Shown: positions 11,956 through 25,095 of the stretch, piece after piece | How the letters are laid out: the number at the start of each line of letters is the position of its first letter | Position numbering within the stretch: position 1 is the stretch's first letter | Assembly (NCBI GenBank): GCA_032622095.1 | Contig: CP136068.1 | Span: forward strand, 115,681,509 to 115,745,508 | Direction: 5' to 3' | Length of the DNA: 64,000 bases | Origin: Siphonodentalium dalli | Lineage: Eukaryota > Mollusca > Scaphopoda > Gadilida > Siphonodentaliidae | Program-made: the position numbers and the translations under genes | Notes under the pieces: model-generated | Databases searched by the model: none | What the model was told of the DNA's origin: nothing | What the model saw: only the letters and a program-made list of their open reading frames with translations

Positions 11956-13130
11956 GTGTTCTGTAAATACGAAACGCTCTCTAAATGATATTGACCCCGA
12001 TTTAGGCCGACCCGCCAAAATTCAAGAATGGAAACAAGTCAATCCCGAAAACACACCTACTAGGCATACATAATCCGTTTTCAGATCGCTTTTAACAAAC
12101 CAAAAATGCAAAATGACATAAGGAATCCGACTAGATGGCAGATTAGCCGGAATGCGAAAATACCTATTGTCATTGTCGAGTAATGTTTGGACAGTTTTCA
12201 AGCAACTGATCAAATAAATGTTATATTATATGGATACTAGTTCCATATACTCATCAAGTCATGGTATAGTCACTAGTCAGTGCGTGGCTTGAGTCCCCCC
12301 GTATCAACATACTTTTTTACACGATCATGCGTGCCACGCTTTGACAAATCCACTATCCATGAATTATTTTGATTACGTCTTGTACACGGAAATTCGTAAT
12401 TTAATTTATGAATCCAGCCATAAATTAAATTTATATCAAATTATTAACTTGGATTTTAAGATAACCTATTAACGTGAACGTTTACACAATACATCTTCGA
12501 CTCAAAGTACTTAGTTTTCTATATATTATCGATATTAGATCGTTGTTATCACCGGGAATTAATGAAAATGGCGTACAGTACCCCTGTAATGTATGCAGCA
12601 TAAGTGCATAAGTATAGCGGACTGAGTGACGAGAACAATAGATGATGCTCGGATAGGCATAAGAACCTCAAGATCGAATAAGTAAAAGCATGATGTATTG
12701 CATGGGGAATTGTTATTACTTGTATAATGTTTGGGGTGAATATAAAATGAGGTATATGGCAATACACATCGGGCTTGGCGCTGCTGTTATGTTCATGCGA
12801 CCATATTTGGGAGCCGACTTCATTGTGTGCAGGTCTTGCCTGAGTAAGAGGTGTGAGGTTTCTGTGAGTAGCCGAGCACTCATATTCGAGTTTGGCTTCT
12901 ACCGAGGCCAACAGTGATATCATATACAAGTATTGTTATATGTCCTTGAATCAAGTTGTGGGAATTTCATGGGACATGGGTAGTTATGTCATAGCACAAC
13001 ATTGCTGTGTGTACATTTGACGCGAAAGACATCTTAGATTTTACCAGTTACAATCTTTGGCGATGGAAGGAAAGCATTTGTTCTTAGTTTCAACTAACAC
13101 TGTATCACACGAAACCCCTACCATATCATT
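11956..13130. other. Non-coding DNA, nothing specific recognised
   Basis: The longest open frame (minus strand, 12549-12929) has no recognisable domain, biased composition or credible splice context. Confidence 0.4.
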
Positions 13131-13335
13131 AAAAACCCATTGCATATTTCCTTATATCTCATTAGTGACGAATAGGCGCGTTCTTCCCGGGATACTTGAC
13201 ATCCTGCCAACAAAATTATCCCACAGATTAATACTATTTCGAAAATCCGCGCTTGACACCAACACCAGACATTGCCAAAATGATGGCTTTGTTCATTACA
13301 GTTAAATTCTTAGCCAACTCCGTTGCCTGTGTCCT
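13130..13335. repeat. Dispersed repeat family R3, partial copy
   Basis: Shares CTTATATCTCA-TAGTG-CGAATA, GCGGATTAATACTATTTCG-like text and CACCAGACA-TGC-AAAATGAT with copies at 38.3-38.7 kb and 63.2-63.8 kb. No coding frame is conserved. Confidence 0.6.
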
Positions 13336-13701
13336 TTAATACCATAGTTCATGTTTTTATGAGGTATACCTGTATCATTTAAAAAATGTTGAAACAATAT
13401 GTTGTGGTAATATCTCTCAGAATAAAAATCAACCACCATATTCTGCGTATTCGCGCAAACATTAGTCAATCGAGTGTTATCGAGATGTTATGGACAGCGC
13501 GAGAGTCGTGTGATATTGAGGGTGGGGAGTGGTAATTAATAACGCTGCGTTTATTAATTCGACAGTTTCTTATCATTCAGAAGTGACATTAATAACTTTC
13601 CGCCAATTGCGGAAAATATTTTTTGTTGAATCGACTACAACTATTAGGTGTGTTCCGTAACATCTCGGTAAACACGGGACTGATGCTACGAAAATATGTG
13701 C

Positions 13702-14152
13702 ACCGCCATATCAAATCCAGTCGTAAGTCGGGATTGTTTTACCCTGTGCCAATGCATTCTCTTATATATGCGAGTCGACCATAGGTCGCCTCGCATATAT
13801 AAGAGAAAGCATTGGCCTAACAATATTTTACAATTTTAATAATTTTTTCTGGTATTCTTTAACAATTTTATAATTTCACCCATACAGAGCCCCAGACAAA
13901 CATGAGCTGACGACACTATTCTATATGCTTCTATATATGTGTGGGGCTCCCTGCAGGGTAAAGGATGTTTTTTATTTTATGTCCTAAAAATTGTAAGAAA
14001 CATTTATTTAAAAAAAAAATGATAAAAAATTGTTAGGCCAATGCATTCTCTTATATGTGAGAGGCGACCTATGGTCGACTCGCATATATAAGAGAATGCA
14101 TTGGCACAGGGTATATGGGTTGATACAAAAATCGGACTTGGCACTGAACTGG
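13702..14152. mobile_element. Hairpin MITE, copy 1
   Basis: Two 67-bp perfect or near-perfect hairpins, 13749-13815 and 14038-14104, are inverted relative to each other and flank a spacer of about 220 bp. Each hairpin begins CCAATGCATTCTCTTATATA and is itself a palindrome. The left outer flank is CCGCCATATCAAATCC; the right outer flank (CGGACTTGGCACTGAACTGG, then TTAA at 14153) is the piggyBac-like end seen at 37.36 kb. Copy 1 is therefore a hybrid of two end types. Confidence 0.75.
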
Positions 14153-14667
14153 TTAAGGGTCAGGGGACACCAACTGGCACCAATCTGGAAAAAAGTTTCT
14201 GTCCATCTACAATTTACAATTAACTGCACATTAGTTGACACATTTGTAAAAGATGCAGACAAAACATTGTAGATGGCAATTGTATAACAAACACAATATA
14301 TTTACCTTGAACATTTCACAGCAAAATTGCTTGTTTCCAGATGCACTGTAAGCATGTGCTCGGACTAAATATCCAAATAATAATCGTATTTGTTATTCTT
14401 CCACTCAAAGTATTATCCATTCAGTAAATAAAAGTGATGATAGTGTTAGTAAATCACAAAAAATATTTTTGCTTAAAAAAAAAAAAATACATATTTTGTA
14501 GCTAATAATTTCAAGTTGCCTATTTTCATGGTAAACATGTGGCTATGATCAAGTGAGGCCCCTTGGTCCTTAACATGCCTGTTGGGTTATTATTCCAAGA
14601 GATAAACATTTATAGCACAACAATTCCTTTTCGATATTTGTTGAATAATACACACGTAAAGGCAAGA

Positions 14668-17285
14668 ACTTCCAATCGTAATAGGCAGCGGCTATTCGCC
14701 ATCGGATGGCAAATAGCGATTCTACCGATATGCGCTATTTGCCATCCGATGGTATTTTAAAGAAAAGAAAACATATATTATCGTCACAATACGCTATTAT
14801 AATGATGATTCCTACCGCCTTCGTGATAATTAGGCCCAGTTGACCGTCGGTTGACCACATACAGATATCCTGGGGGGATGGCAAATGAGAAATCGACCAA
14901 TTCTGAAGGAAATTTCGTATAGTTTGAACATTTAGTGGCACAAGCTGTCGCTATATGGCCACATAATCACCATTTCTACCCGCCTTACTGAAAACCCGAA
15001 CCAGTTGACCGTAGGTTGACCACCCACAGATATCCTGGGGGGATGGCAAATAAGAAATCGACCAATTTTGAAGGAAATTTCGTATAGTTTGAACATTTAG
15101 TGGCACAAGCTGTCGCTATATGGCCACATAATCACCATTTCTACCCGCCTTACTGAAAACCCGGACCAGTTGACCGTCGGTTGACCACCCACAGATATCC
15201 TGGGGGGATGGCAAATAAGAAATCGACCAATTTTGAAGGAAATTTCGTATAGTTTGAACATTTAGTGGCACAAGCTGTCGCTATATGTCCACATAATCAC
15301 CATTTCTACCCGCCTTACTGAAAACCCGGACCAGTTGACCGTCGGTTGACCACCCACAGATATCCTGGGGGGATGGCAAATAAGAAATCGACCAATTTTG
15401 AAGGAAATTTCGTATAGTTTGAACATTTAGTGGCACAAGCTGTCGCTATATGGCCACATAATCACCATTTCTACCCGCCTTACCGAAAACCCGGACCAGT
15501 TGACCGTCGGTTGACCACCCACAGATATCCTGGGGGGATGGCAAATAAGAAATCGACCAATTTTGAAGGAAATTTCGTATAGTTTGAACATTTAGTGGCA
15601 CAAGCTGTCGCTATATGGCCACATAATCACAATTTATACCCGCCTTACTGAAAACCCGGACCAGTTGACCGTCGGTTGACCACCCACAGATATCCTGGGG
15701 GGATGGCAAATAAGAAATCGACCAATTATGAAGGAAATTTCGTATAGTTTGAACATTTAGTGGCACAAGCTGTCGATATATGGCCATATAATCTCAATTT
15801 CGACCCGCCTTACTGGAAACCCGGACCAGTTGACCGTCGGTTGACCACCCACAGATATCCTGGGGGGATGGCAAATAAGAAATCGACCAATTTTGAAGGA
15901 AATTTCGTATAGTTTGAACATTTAGTGGCACAAGCTGTCGCTATATGGCCACATAATCACCATTTCTACCCGCCTTACTGAAAACCCGGACCAGTTGACC
16001 TTCGGTTGACCATCCACAGATATCCTGGGGGATGGCAAATAAGAAATCGACCAATTTTGAAGTAAATTTCGTATAGTTTGAACATTTAGTGGCACAAGCT
16101 GTCGCTATATGGCCACATAATCACAATGTCTACCCGCCTTACTGAAAACCCGGACCAGTTGACCACCCACAGATATCCTGGGGGGATGGCAAATAAGAAA
16201 TCGACCAATTTTGAAGGAAATATCGTATAGTTTGAACATTTAGTGGCACAATCTGTCGCTATATGGCCACATAATCACCTTTTCTACCCGCCTTACTGAA
16301 AACCCGGACCAGTTGACCGTCGGTTGACCACCCACAGATATCCTGTGGGGATGGCAAATAAGAAATCGACACCGTGGGTGGTCAACCGAAATTTCCTTCA
16401 AAATTGGTCGATTTCTTATTTGCCATCCCCCCAGGATATCTGTGGGTGGTCAACCGACGGTCAACTGGTCCGGGTTTTCAGTAAGGCGGGTAGAAATGGT
16501 GATTATGTGGCCATATAGCGACAGCTTGTGCCACTAAATGTTCAAACTATACGAAATTTCCTTCAAAATTGGTCGATTTCTTATTTGCCATCCCCCCAGG
16601 ATATCTGTGGGTGGTCAACCGACGGTCAACTGGTCCGGGTTTTCAGTAAGGCGGGTAGAAATGGTGATTATGCGGCCATATAGCGACAGCTTGTGCCACT
16701 AAATGTTCAAACTATACGAAATTTCCTTCAAAATTGGTCGATTTCTTATTTGCCATCCCCCAGGATATCTGTGGGTGGTTAACCGACGGTCAACTGGTCC
16801 GGATTTGCAGTAAGGCGGGTAGAAATGGTGATTATGTGGCCATATAGCGACAGCTTGTGCCACTAAATGTTCAAACTATACAAAATTCCTTCAAAATTGG
16901 TCGATTTCTTATTTGCCATCCCCCAGGATATATGTGGGTGGTCAACCGACGGTCAACTGGTCCGGGTTTTCAGTAAGGCGGGTAGAAATTGTGATTATGT
17001 GGCCATATAGCGACAGCTTGTACCACTAAATGTTCAAACTATACGAAATTTCCTTCAGAATTGGTCGATTTCTCATTTGCCATCCCCCAGGATATCTGTA
17101 TGTGGTCAACCGACGGTCAACTGGGCTTAATTATCACGAAGGCGGTAGGAATCATCATTATAATAGCGTATTGTGACGATAATATATGTTTTCTTTTCTT
17201 TAAAATACCATCGGATGGCAAATAGCGCATATCGGTAGAATCGCTATTTGCCATCCGATGGCGAATAGACACTTCCATCGTAATA
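14668..17285. mobile_element. Fold-back element made of opposing 165-bp repeat arrays
   Basis: The element spans 14684-17270. Its outer arms (about 170 bp, containing CCATCGGATGGCAAATAGCG and the complement) are inverted. Ten direct copies of a 165-bp unit (phase points 14837, 15002, 15167, 15332, 15497, 15662, 15827, 15992, 16156, 16310) face five inverted copies (16459 to 17114), meeting at about 16370-16380. Flanking direct repeats ACTTCCAATCGTAATA (14668-14683) and ACTTCCATCGTAATA (17271-17285) may be a target duplication. No protein is encoded; open frames persist because 165 is a multiple of three. The architecture resembles Drosophila Foldback elements. Confidence 0.8.
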
Positions 17286-17613
17286 AATGGGTTTTCTTCT
17301 TCGCACTGTTTCGCGTCGATTTCAAAAATACCGATAAACCTTTTTACCAAAACAATGAAATCGACTCTCAGCCAGCTATTGGACTATATACACCATGTGC
17401 TCAAAAAATATGAATGTCCGAAATAAACTAACCAAACTGTCAAACTCTTCAATAACTCTAATCATGTGGATAGCTATGATCGGACACTTGTCTGGTCATT
17501 AAAATCCACACTGATACGTCTAATGTTGGACCGATATTGCACTTACACGTAATGCACAAGGTAGTTTGAATTAGTTTCAGATCCGCAGTGTGGTCAGATG
17601 TCAAATGCGTGAA
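17286..17613. other. Non-coding spacer
   Basis: Nothing recognised between the fold-back element and the 26-bp repeat. Confidence 0.4.
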
Positions 17614-17717
17614 ATGAGTCTATTACTATACATAGACAAATGAGTCTATTACTATACATAGACAAATGAGTGTATTACTATACATAGACACATGAGTCTA
17701 TTACTATACATAGACAA
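17614..17717. repeat. 26-bp tandem repeat, 4 copies
   Basis: ATGAGTCTATTACTATACAT plus AGACAA, four units with two substitutions in the third. Each unit contains the inverted pair GTCTAT/ATAGAC. Confidence 0.95.
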
Positions 17718-17899
17718 ATATAGTTGGTCTACTACAAAACGGGAAATCGGTATTCTCGTCTGCAACGTGCCTTTAAATTAATACTAACCGATGGGTAGTT
17801 ACTTTATTTTGCTTTTTGTTGGGATTGTTCACACAGATGGAAGCATGCACTACATAGTGTCGTCTGCTCCAGGCTGTGTGGGGCTCTCTATGGGTTAAT

Positions 17900-18358
17900 A
17901 GACCCGCCATATCAAATCCAGTCGTGAGTCGGGATTTTTTTACCCTGTGCCAATGCATTCTCTTATATATGCGAGTCGACCATAGGTCGCCTCGCATATA
18001 TAAGAGAATGCATTGGCCTAACAATTTTTTATCTTTTTTTAAAAATAAATGTTTCTTACAATTTTTAGGACATAAAATAAAAAAAACATCCATTACCCTG
18101 CAGGGAGCCCCACACATTTATAGTAGCATATAGAAGAGTGTCGTCTGCTCATGTTTGTCTGGGGCTCTGTATGGGTGAAATTATAAAATTGTTAAATAAT
18201 ACAAGAAAAAAGTATTAAAATTGTAAAAAAAATTGTTAGGCCAATGCATTCTCTTATATATGCGAGGCGACCTATGGTCGACTCGCATATATAAGACAAT
18301 GCATTGGCACAGAGTAAAAAAAATCCCAACTTACGACTGGATTTGATATGGCGAGTCA
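17900..18358. mobile_element. Hairpin MITE, copy 2 (most complete)
   Basis: Outer inverted ends GACCCGCCATATCAAATCC (left) and its complement (right, ending at 18358) enclose hairpins 17950-18016 and 18241-18307. The spacer contains CCCTGCAGGGAGCCCC and the phrase GTCGTCTGCTCATGTTTGTC. Part of that spacer phrase is repeated just left of the element (17859-17895), indicating a nested or duplicated end. Non-coding. Confidence 0.8.
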
Positions 18359-18375
18359 CATATTTGACATTTAAA

Positions 18376-18793
18376 GGTACTCAATCCGATCAGAGGGTCC
18401 TATATTACTATTTCTTTGGCTTTGGGGGTAAAAAATAATTGATTCGAGTCGAGGTACCTACCAATCAACGCTCAGGGTGATCAGATGTCGATATTTGAAG
18501 TTTCGTTATTTCTATTCTTTCTGTCCCAGAACACAGTCAAAATTGCGTTATTATTACCACTTGATTTTATAGTTATCCATCCTTGTCTGTTTGAATAGTG
18601 TTTTGCTGTACACATCTCGAGCAGATTACGAAGTTAAGGGCAATTATTAGTACTCATCTCGAGAAAATAACAAATTTCAAAAATCAATATCTAATAACTC
18701 TGAGCTTTGTTTGATGGGTTCCTCGACTCGAATAAAATATTTTTTAACCCCAAAGCCAAAGAAATGGTAATATAGAACCCTCTGATCGGATTG
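18376..18793. mobile_element. MITE family M2, copy 1, with long inverted repeats
   Basis: Left arm starts GGTACTCAATCCGATCAGAG and continues through CTTTGG and TTGATTCGAGTCGAGG. The right arm is the complement over roughly 100 bp, ending CTCTGATCGGATTG. Related copies lie at 36838-37283 and 43277-43706. No coding frame. Confidence 0.8.
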
Positions 18794-20219
18794 TTGTTTT
18801 TGGAATGTGTTGTTGGAACTTTGTTATCTTATTGGACTAATTGAACATCGATCGCTAATGACATTATAACAGTAATTTCTACACAGACATGGTCTCGATA
18901 TGCGAACTCTCTCTATTAGAGGGTTAAAACTAATGCAAATTAAAATAAAGTCGATATATTTTTAAATATTCTTGTTGGTGATAGTAATGGTTTTACATTG
19001 GGCCATTTGAATATATGCATAACTGAAGTAGTGTTCTGCGAATCGGTCGTTTACATTTAATTTATTGGGCCTTGTGAATATATGTACAAATGAAGTAGGG
19101 CCATGCGAACCGGGTCCGCACTGACCCGAAATTTACTTTTGCCAAATATGTTGACAAATGAAAATAATTTTTGCCAAATTATTTTAGAAGTTGCCAAATG
19201 CTATCAGGTTCTGCAACACTGTGTCTTCTATTTCTACAATCGCTGTTTGAGCGACCATTGATATCGACAGGAGAGCAGTTAATTATTAATAAATCTAGCT
19301 TATATACTTAGGTACATGTATATCATAGGACAATGAAAAACCTAATAATGCAATTGAAAATCAGAAGGACCCATCAAAACAAAGAGGATTAGCTATGTAA
19401 CCACCACAACCATAAATACTATAGTAATACCACCCGTCGGTAATGATATCATACTAATTGCATCTTGATATCGGTGTAACGTTTTCTAACCTTATCAAAT
19501 ACAATTAATACAGGAGTTTCCTGAAATGAATGGTACTGACTGACAAATATTATTGAACTTTCTTGAATATTTACACACTGACTTTCCGAAACTTTGCCAA
19601 ATGAAAATATTGTTTGCCAAATGTGAATTATTTTTGCCATTGGCAAGTTTGGCAAGTGGCAGCGCGAACCCTGCGATTCGGACATTTACATTTCGAATCG
19701 AATGCTCGATTCGAATCATTGCACCAGGCATAGTATTAGGAGTGAAGATGTATTTATCAATTGACTGAGTGTATATACACCAATATCAACTTATTAACGA
19801 GTTTTAACGACGATAAATGATCGTCAGTATAAAATGTAAATATTATCTATAAATGGGTGAAATGCATATCTAACCAAGTAAGTAATCATTCTTTGTGGTC
19901 GTCTCTGCTATACAACGACGAAACAGTATCAGCACCAATATTGAAGCCAGAAAGCAATTGCATTCACAAGTCTGACATATAAATGAAATTTTGCTAGATC
20001 GGTTACATAAGTCTTACAATACTTCCGTGGTTTATAGTATAGTTCAGTCGACGGCAACGTTATATATGTGCGTTGGTACACCATCATATATCATCGCGCA
20101 AAAGCAATGTCGTCCGTTGAAGTAATGAAAATGCAAATGGTGCCAATGATTCGATAAAATTAAAATCAGGACAGCCGATTTTGAAACGATTCGCAGTGCC
20201 CTAAAATGAAGTAACTCAC
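18794..20219. other. Intron-like DNA with small duplications
   Basis: 18999-19064 and 19065-19115 are diverged copies (TTGGGCC-TTTGAATATATG). The word TTGCCAAAT is reiterated at 19138-19200 and again at 19595-19660. No exon recognised. Confidence 0.45.
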
Positions 20220-20516
20220 ATTGACTCAGTATATAGTACTTCTCCTCGGAGAAATAATTGAACATTTCTGTTGCTCGGCAACCAAAGCTAGCACTGAGGT
20301 CGTCTTGCGCTGGTTCGATCGTCAGTTGATCTCCAGCGTTGGTCCATGTTAACCGTGATGCGTTCAGTGGTGCGCCATTCATTGTCCACTCGTATTTCAA
20401 GGTCAGATTGTGGTTTGGTGGCTGTGTCGTGGATGTCACATTACATTTCATATGGAACAGCTGTCCCGGAATTGCAGGTGGGTTTATTGGTATTATTCCA
20501 CGATTCAACGGTTTGT
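20220..20516 (-). CDS. Immunoglobulin-domain exon B2 (C2/I-like)
   Basis: A 297-nt exon, phase 1 at both ends. The acceptor is CTATTTCAG before 20516 and the donor GTGAGTTAC follows 20220. The encoded domain has PGQLFHMKC (first Cys), LKYEWTMNG (core Trp), GDQLTIEP and ASFGC (second Cys). The usual D-x-G-x-Y-x-C is relaxed to D-D-L-S-A-S-F-G-C. It aligns well with B1 (PG..F...CN, NHN-T, Y-x-W, PL, GD-LTI-P, A...CR), so B1 and B2 are duplicates. It contains N-x-S/T sites, and is presumably an extracellular part of a multi-Ig protein. Ligand unknown. Confidence 0.8.
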
Positions 20517-22876
20517 CTGAAATAGTATACACCTCTTGACTGTCTTGTGGTGGAACAAACAGTTCCCCAGAACAAACAATTACCCCACCCCAATAACACT
20601 TAATCCTATAGAACGGTATATATCTTCTTCTGAGCTATCATTATATATATATAAGTCCACATATGAGCAGTTTTTTACTCGTTTTACATGAGGTCCACTC
20701 CAGCTCGGGCAAAGACTCTGTTTTATACATAATTTCGCCATGAAGACACTCTCATCGGTAAGTATATAGATATTATACATCATTAGAAGCGGAATTGTTT
20801 ACTCATCCACACAAACCAACCACGCCACATGAAGGCTCCGCATATCTCCTATTTCCCCGAGATGGTGCCGTATGAAAAGCAAGCAGGACTATTTACATAT
20901 CCGCTGTCGGAGGTCAATGGTCGGAGGTCAAAGGTCGGAGAAAATGGTCATGCTTCCTGTTGAGAAGACGGAAAATAGCGTTCTTTTATATAGGTTAACC
21001 AATACAGGTAAGTGGGTCCATGACAAGGTAACACATCTGCCCGGGTCAATGAAAATCACACCTATATAGCCCTTTGGAATGACAATAACACGTCAGAATG
21101 AAGGACTGGCTGACGGACTGTAAAGCCCTTCTGTTTGTCAACATAAGTGTAGTGAAGGAAACTATGGCTTACAACCTATCCTTCATATAATTTCCCCTCA
21201 TAATGAAGGTGGTGCACAAATGTATGGATGTAAAAAAGGGGAGGTTGTCTGCTAGGCATATTGAAGAATATTCGAGGATAAATATTATGACCAAGGTCCC
21301 AATTTCTCGCAGACAAATTGCTCCTCGTTCTGATGACATGCATTTTGAGGAGGAAGCTGGATCCTGGAGCTGTTTATTGGAATTTTGAAAATAGTTTGAG
21401 AACGTAACCCACAAAAACAAGATTTCAATTTAATTTAATGCCAAAAGTAGGATGAGTTAAAAAGATGCCAAAATGTTTTGATAAGATCATCGTCAGTTGC
21501 ATAATGCTGACTATATGCCATGCTAGCGGATGTCACATAACGTTTAGTCATTATTCTTTATATATTTTTCAGTGTAATAACAAACGGGAGAGGAGGTAGT
21601 CATAATTGAGTCAGCACTTGTCCTCCAATCCCATTGTCTGTTATTGTGTGTTATTTCCTATGAATTATTGAATTTAGACAAAAAAATATGCTTAAACGCG
21701 ACATCGTCGAGTCGACAACGGGATTCGACGTCGAGAGAACGCCGAGCCAACAGCACTGACCAACGTTGGCCCAAAGATCGAAATGACGCTGAACGAACGC
21801 TGGTCCAAGGTAGGTGCGCTATCTGGGATTCATATCAATTTAATTGTATATAATTAAGCTGTCAATTCGCGAAATACTGTAAAACGAATAGTTGTCACTA
21901 ACTAAATTAACCAATACGGTTATAAATCGATAAACGATATGCCAGCTTTGTCGATTTCATGTGACCGAACAATGAAATGGGTTATATTCAAGTGGATTCG
22001 TGATTGACATGCGGTTATTTCTTCACAAAATAACTTAATTGATCTTATAGAAATATATTGTAAAAACGATACGTCTGTCTTTACCAAGAATGGATTTAAA
22101 TTATACTTATAACATATAACTCATTTAATATTACGTTTGTGAGTTGCAACCGTAGAGCCTTCATACGTTTTGGTTACAGCTGCATAAACTTAATACAAAC
22201 AGAGTTAATTCTTAAAGTGATGTGATAAAATAGTAGTTATTTTTGTTACAAATATTAATCCAAATTGACAAACAGCACCGCCATTCTTATATTTTAATTA
22301 AATGCAGTGACTTGCGCTGACGATATTGTTCGCGTTTGTTTATCGCCAATAGTTCCGTCTCGAATCGAGATGTAAATATTTGCAAATGAGCGTAGTTCAG
22401 ACGATGTTTTCTATGGCGGGGTATGGTCGATTTTCTTTGAAATGTTCATGCATGTTAGTAGAATGCTACACTCCTCCAGTTGGTATAGCACCCGAATAGT
22501 AACTTATCAATTTCACGCACTAGAATAAGTCCATAATATGTCTTTAACCCTTTCTATACTCATTGTCGTGTAGTCCCCATTCGCTATGGTCGTTTGATGA
22601 AATTTTTATCTATACATTTTCAACCAAATAATATGAATCCGTCTGCAAATGTATTAAGTTTTGGTCTATCTGTTTCATTTTATTACTTTTATTTCCTTAA
22701 GATTCGTCCAAATGAATAATAGTGCATTCCAGTGTATACTTTTATAACTGAAAGGAAAATCCATTTGTGAAGAAAATGCTAACGAGTCTTCAGCTGTCTT
22801 GTGTATGTTAAGGGACCATAAACAGTGGATTGTAATGTAATTTCGGAGACGTCTCCTAAATGTTTAACATACTCAC
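20517..22876. other. A2-B2 intron
   Basis: 2.4 kb without a recognised exon or bounded element. CCCGAGATGGTGCCG at 20861-20875 matches the sequence next to the LTR at 102-116, but no LTR accompanies it. A GC-richer patch at 21690-21810 stands out in composition but shows no recognisable product. Confidence 0.45.
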
Positions 22877-23206
22877 CTAACACAACCAGATACATCCGAT
22901 ATTGTGGTCCATATCCGCCGTTTAGCGTCACTTTAGTTATCCCAGCATCCTCCATAGCTATACGATTCATTGTGAATGAGATATGCTCTGCCGTGGCATT
23001 ATCGACAAACCTCGTCTTATGAGTTATTTTGTGTTCATCCTGGATCTCATATATCATTATTTGCCTGCTGTCGTCTTTCCTTATTGTGACAAAAACCCCA
23101 TGATTCGGGGAGCTAACCAGTGTGGAAGTAAAAACATCGTCCACTGGAATTGATAGATTTACTTCATTTCCCTTCAAAACGTATGTGGCTTCTTCTGTTG
23201 GAGTCG
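22877..23206 (-). CDS. Cysteine-free V-like Ig exon A2
   Basis: A 330-nt exon, phase 1-1, with acceptor CCCATTCACAG before 23206 and donor GTGAGT after 22877. The domain lacks both canonical cysteines. It keeps a V-set-like outline: an opening strand around EVNLSIPV, a long middle, then HISFTMNRIAMEDAGITKVT, which corresponds to the E-F segment with D-A-G where D-x-A/G-x-Y-x-C normally sits. It ends on the strand YRMYLVVLG. It has the same length as A1 and shares ISF...R....D/E-AG. It is probably a stabilised Ig-like fold without the intersheet disulfide. The assignment is by motif only. Confidence 0.72.
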
Positions 23207-24309
23207 CTGTGAATGGGATATATTGATCTTGGTGACATACGATAAGAACTAATTGGTATTTAGTTGATATAGCATGCATCATTGATATAGCATATGGTGG
23301 AATGTTTCCTTCTAATGTTGAACAAAATCTTTGAGATAACCTTCAAGTAATTTTCGGTCATCGCCACGTCTTCAAGGAGGCGAAGTTACATTGGTGTATC
23401 AAAAGAGTGTAATTCTACATCTACATATATATATTTCTCAGACTGAAAACATTCTGGTTCAATCGTGCTGAGATCAACATACATTAACATCACCAACATC
23501 ATCAACAACATCATCTTCATCGTCTTCATCGTCTGCATCGTTATCATCAATGTTCCGCTTGTCGATTGTGTGGCAAATAACTTACTGGATGCCCCCACCA
23601 CCACCCCACCACCTGGAATACGAAATACCACTTAACACAGATGGTGGAATACGGAATACCAGTTAACAGCCATATGGAATTTTCCGGATAAATTTTCTAT
23701 TGCCGTACGAACGCCGGCCACCCCGCAGTGTCCACGTCTAAACATATCTAAAATGACGATGATCGTCGATCTATATTGTGACAAAAATCGCATTGATATT
23801 ATTATTATGATCATTTTTTGAAAGCTGTCGAAGGTCGGCGTACGAATACCGGTATTTTTGGAATACCGAATACCTCCTAACAGAGGGGCCGGAATACGGC
23901 GTACCTCATAACAGGGCATGGAATACGGCGTACGAAATGGAGGGGGTGGGGGCCTCATCACACTGTATCAACAAGTTATACAATATACCCCAGGTACATA
24001 TTTTCAATTAACAAACTTCCAGGTGTGCCGATTTAGAACATCACTTGACAGTATACCAATTAATGTGGTTTCATGAGTGATCACTTTATAGCAGATGAAG
24101 ATTAAAGTTCTTGTGGAGATATGTTGAGTCATCACTGGTGATATATTTGAATGCTCACCATCAGGTTATATTGTAACTAACTGTGATATACAGTACAATA
24201 CATATTGTGTGATAATTAGCAAAGCCCTGAACACAGAGATTTTTTGGGAGAATGATTCGACGTGACCAATTCAACACCGACAGTTTGAGAGGCGAGGATT
24301 CGCGAGCAT
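23207..24309. other. B1-A2 intron, part, with GGAATAC repeats
   Basis: Five diverged units of about 29 bp starting GGAATAC and containing TACC...TAACA occur at 23615, 23645, 23860, 23891 and 23920, in two blocks about 190 bp apart. No exon seen. Confidence 0.55.
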
Positions 24310-25095
24310 TACACTCTTATAACTAATGTGTAGAAACGATTACACATCAAATGTGTAAACCCGGTTAATACACATAGCAATGTGTAGTTTTACATACAAA
24401 TACATTGACCAAGTGCCGTTCTACACATAATGTGTATATTGTGTTAGAACGTAGAGCATGCGCAATGCGGTGCATTGAGTTTCATAGTCTGGTACGTGAC
24501 GGCCATATTGTTTGAGTCTATTTTTTGGAATACAATCTACAGCGATCGTAGACAAGGATGTAAGTTCAGAATTCCAATTTGTGGGTTTAGTATTAATAGT
24601 ATATGAGGATTTATTTGTTAAAACTTTCATGGCAATTACTGTCCTTAGACTCGTGTTATGATTGTTGTAATAATACTAATACTATGCAATCACGCCTCGA
24701 CCCTGGTTTGTTCATTCAAAGCAAAAACTCACAGTACAGAACAAAATACTACATACCACTATGCGCCATGAAAGTTTTAACATATAAATCTGCATATATA
24801 TTTAATACTATACCCACAGGTCGGACTACTGAACTTGCATTTCTTGTCTACGAACTGTGTGTGTAAGAACCTACACAAAATGTGTAAGGGATATGTGTTG
24901 ATTTTATACACACAGTTGTGTATAAATGTGTAAAAATTTACCCATTTATGTGTAAAAATTGTTACACAATTTGTGTACGAATATGAAACTACACATATAC
25001 TACACAAATATATTTAAGATCAAAATTGAATAATGATTGTGTAGCAGGGCTACACATTTTGTGTAGAAAATCTACACATTAGTCATAAGAGTGTA
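24310..25095. mobile_element. Inverted-repeat element M3, copy 1
   Basis: Termini ACACTCTTATRACTAATGTG on both sides in inverse orientation, flanked by TA on each side, which suggests a TA target duplication as in Tc1/mariner-type elements. The subterminal regions are packed with TGTGTA/TACACA words. A second inverted pair (GTTAAAACTTTCATGGC and flanks) lies inside. No transposase. The other copy, at 27904-28695, is in the opposite orientation. Confidence 0.8.

Noticed and set aside
12549-12929. 126-codon minus-strand frame as an extra exon
   Set aside because: No Ig or other motif, Cys pattern or matched phase-1 splice sites.
14735-17350. Open frames in the 165-bp array
   Set aside because: 165 is divisible by three, so frames repeat. 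They are mirror-imaged in the inverted half and carry no domain.
20861-20900. Second copy of the LTR-adjacent CCCGAGATGGTGCCG sequence as a solo retrotransposon site
   Set aside because: Only about 15 bp match and no LTR sequence lies beside it; too short to interpret.
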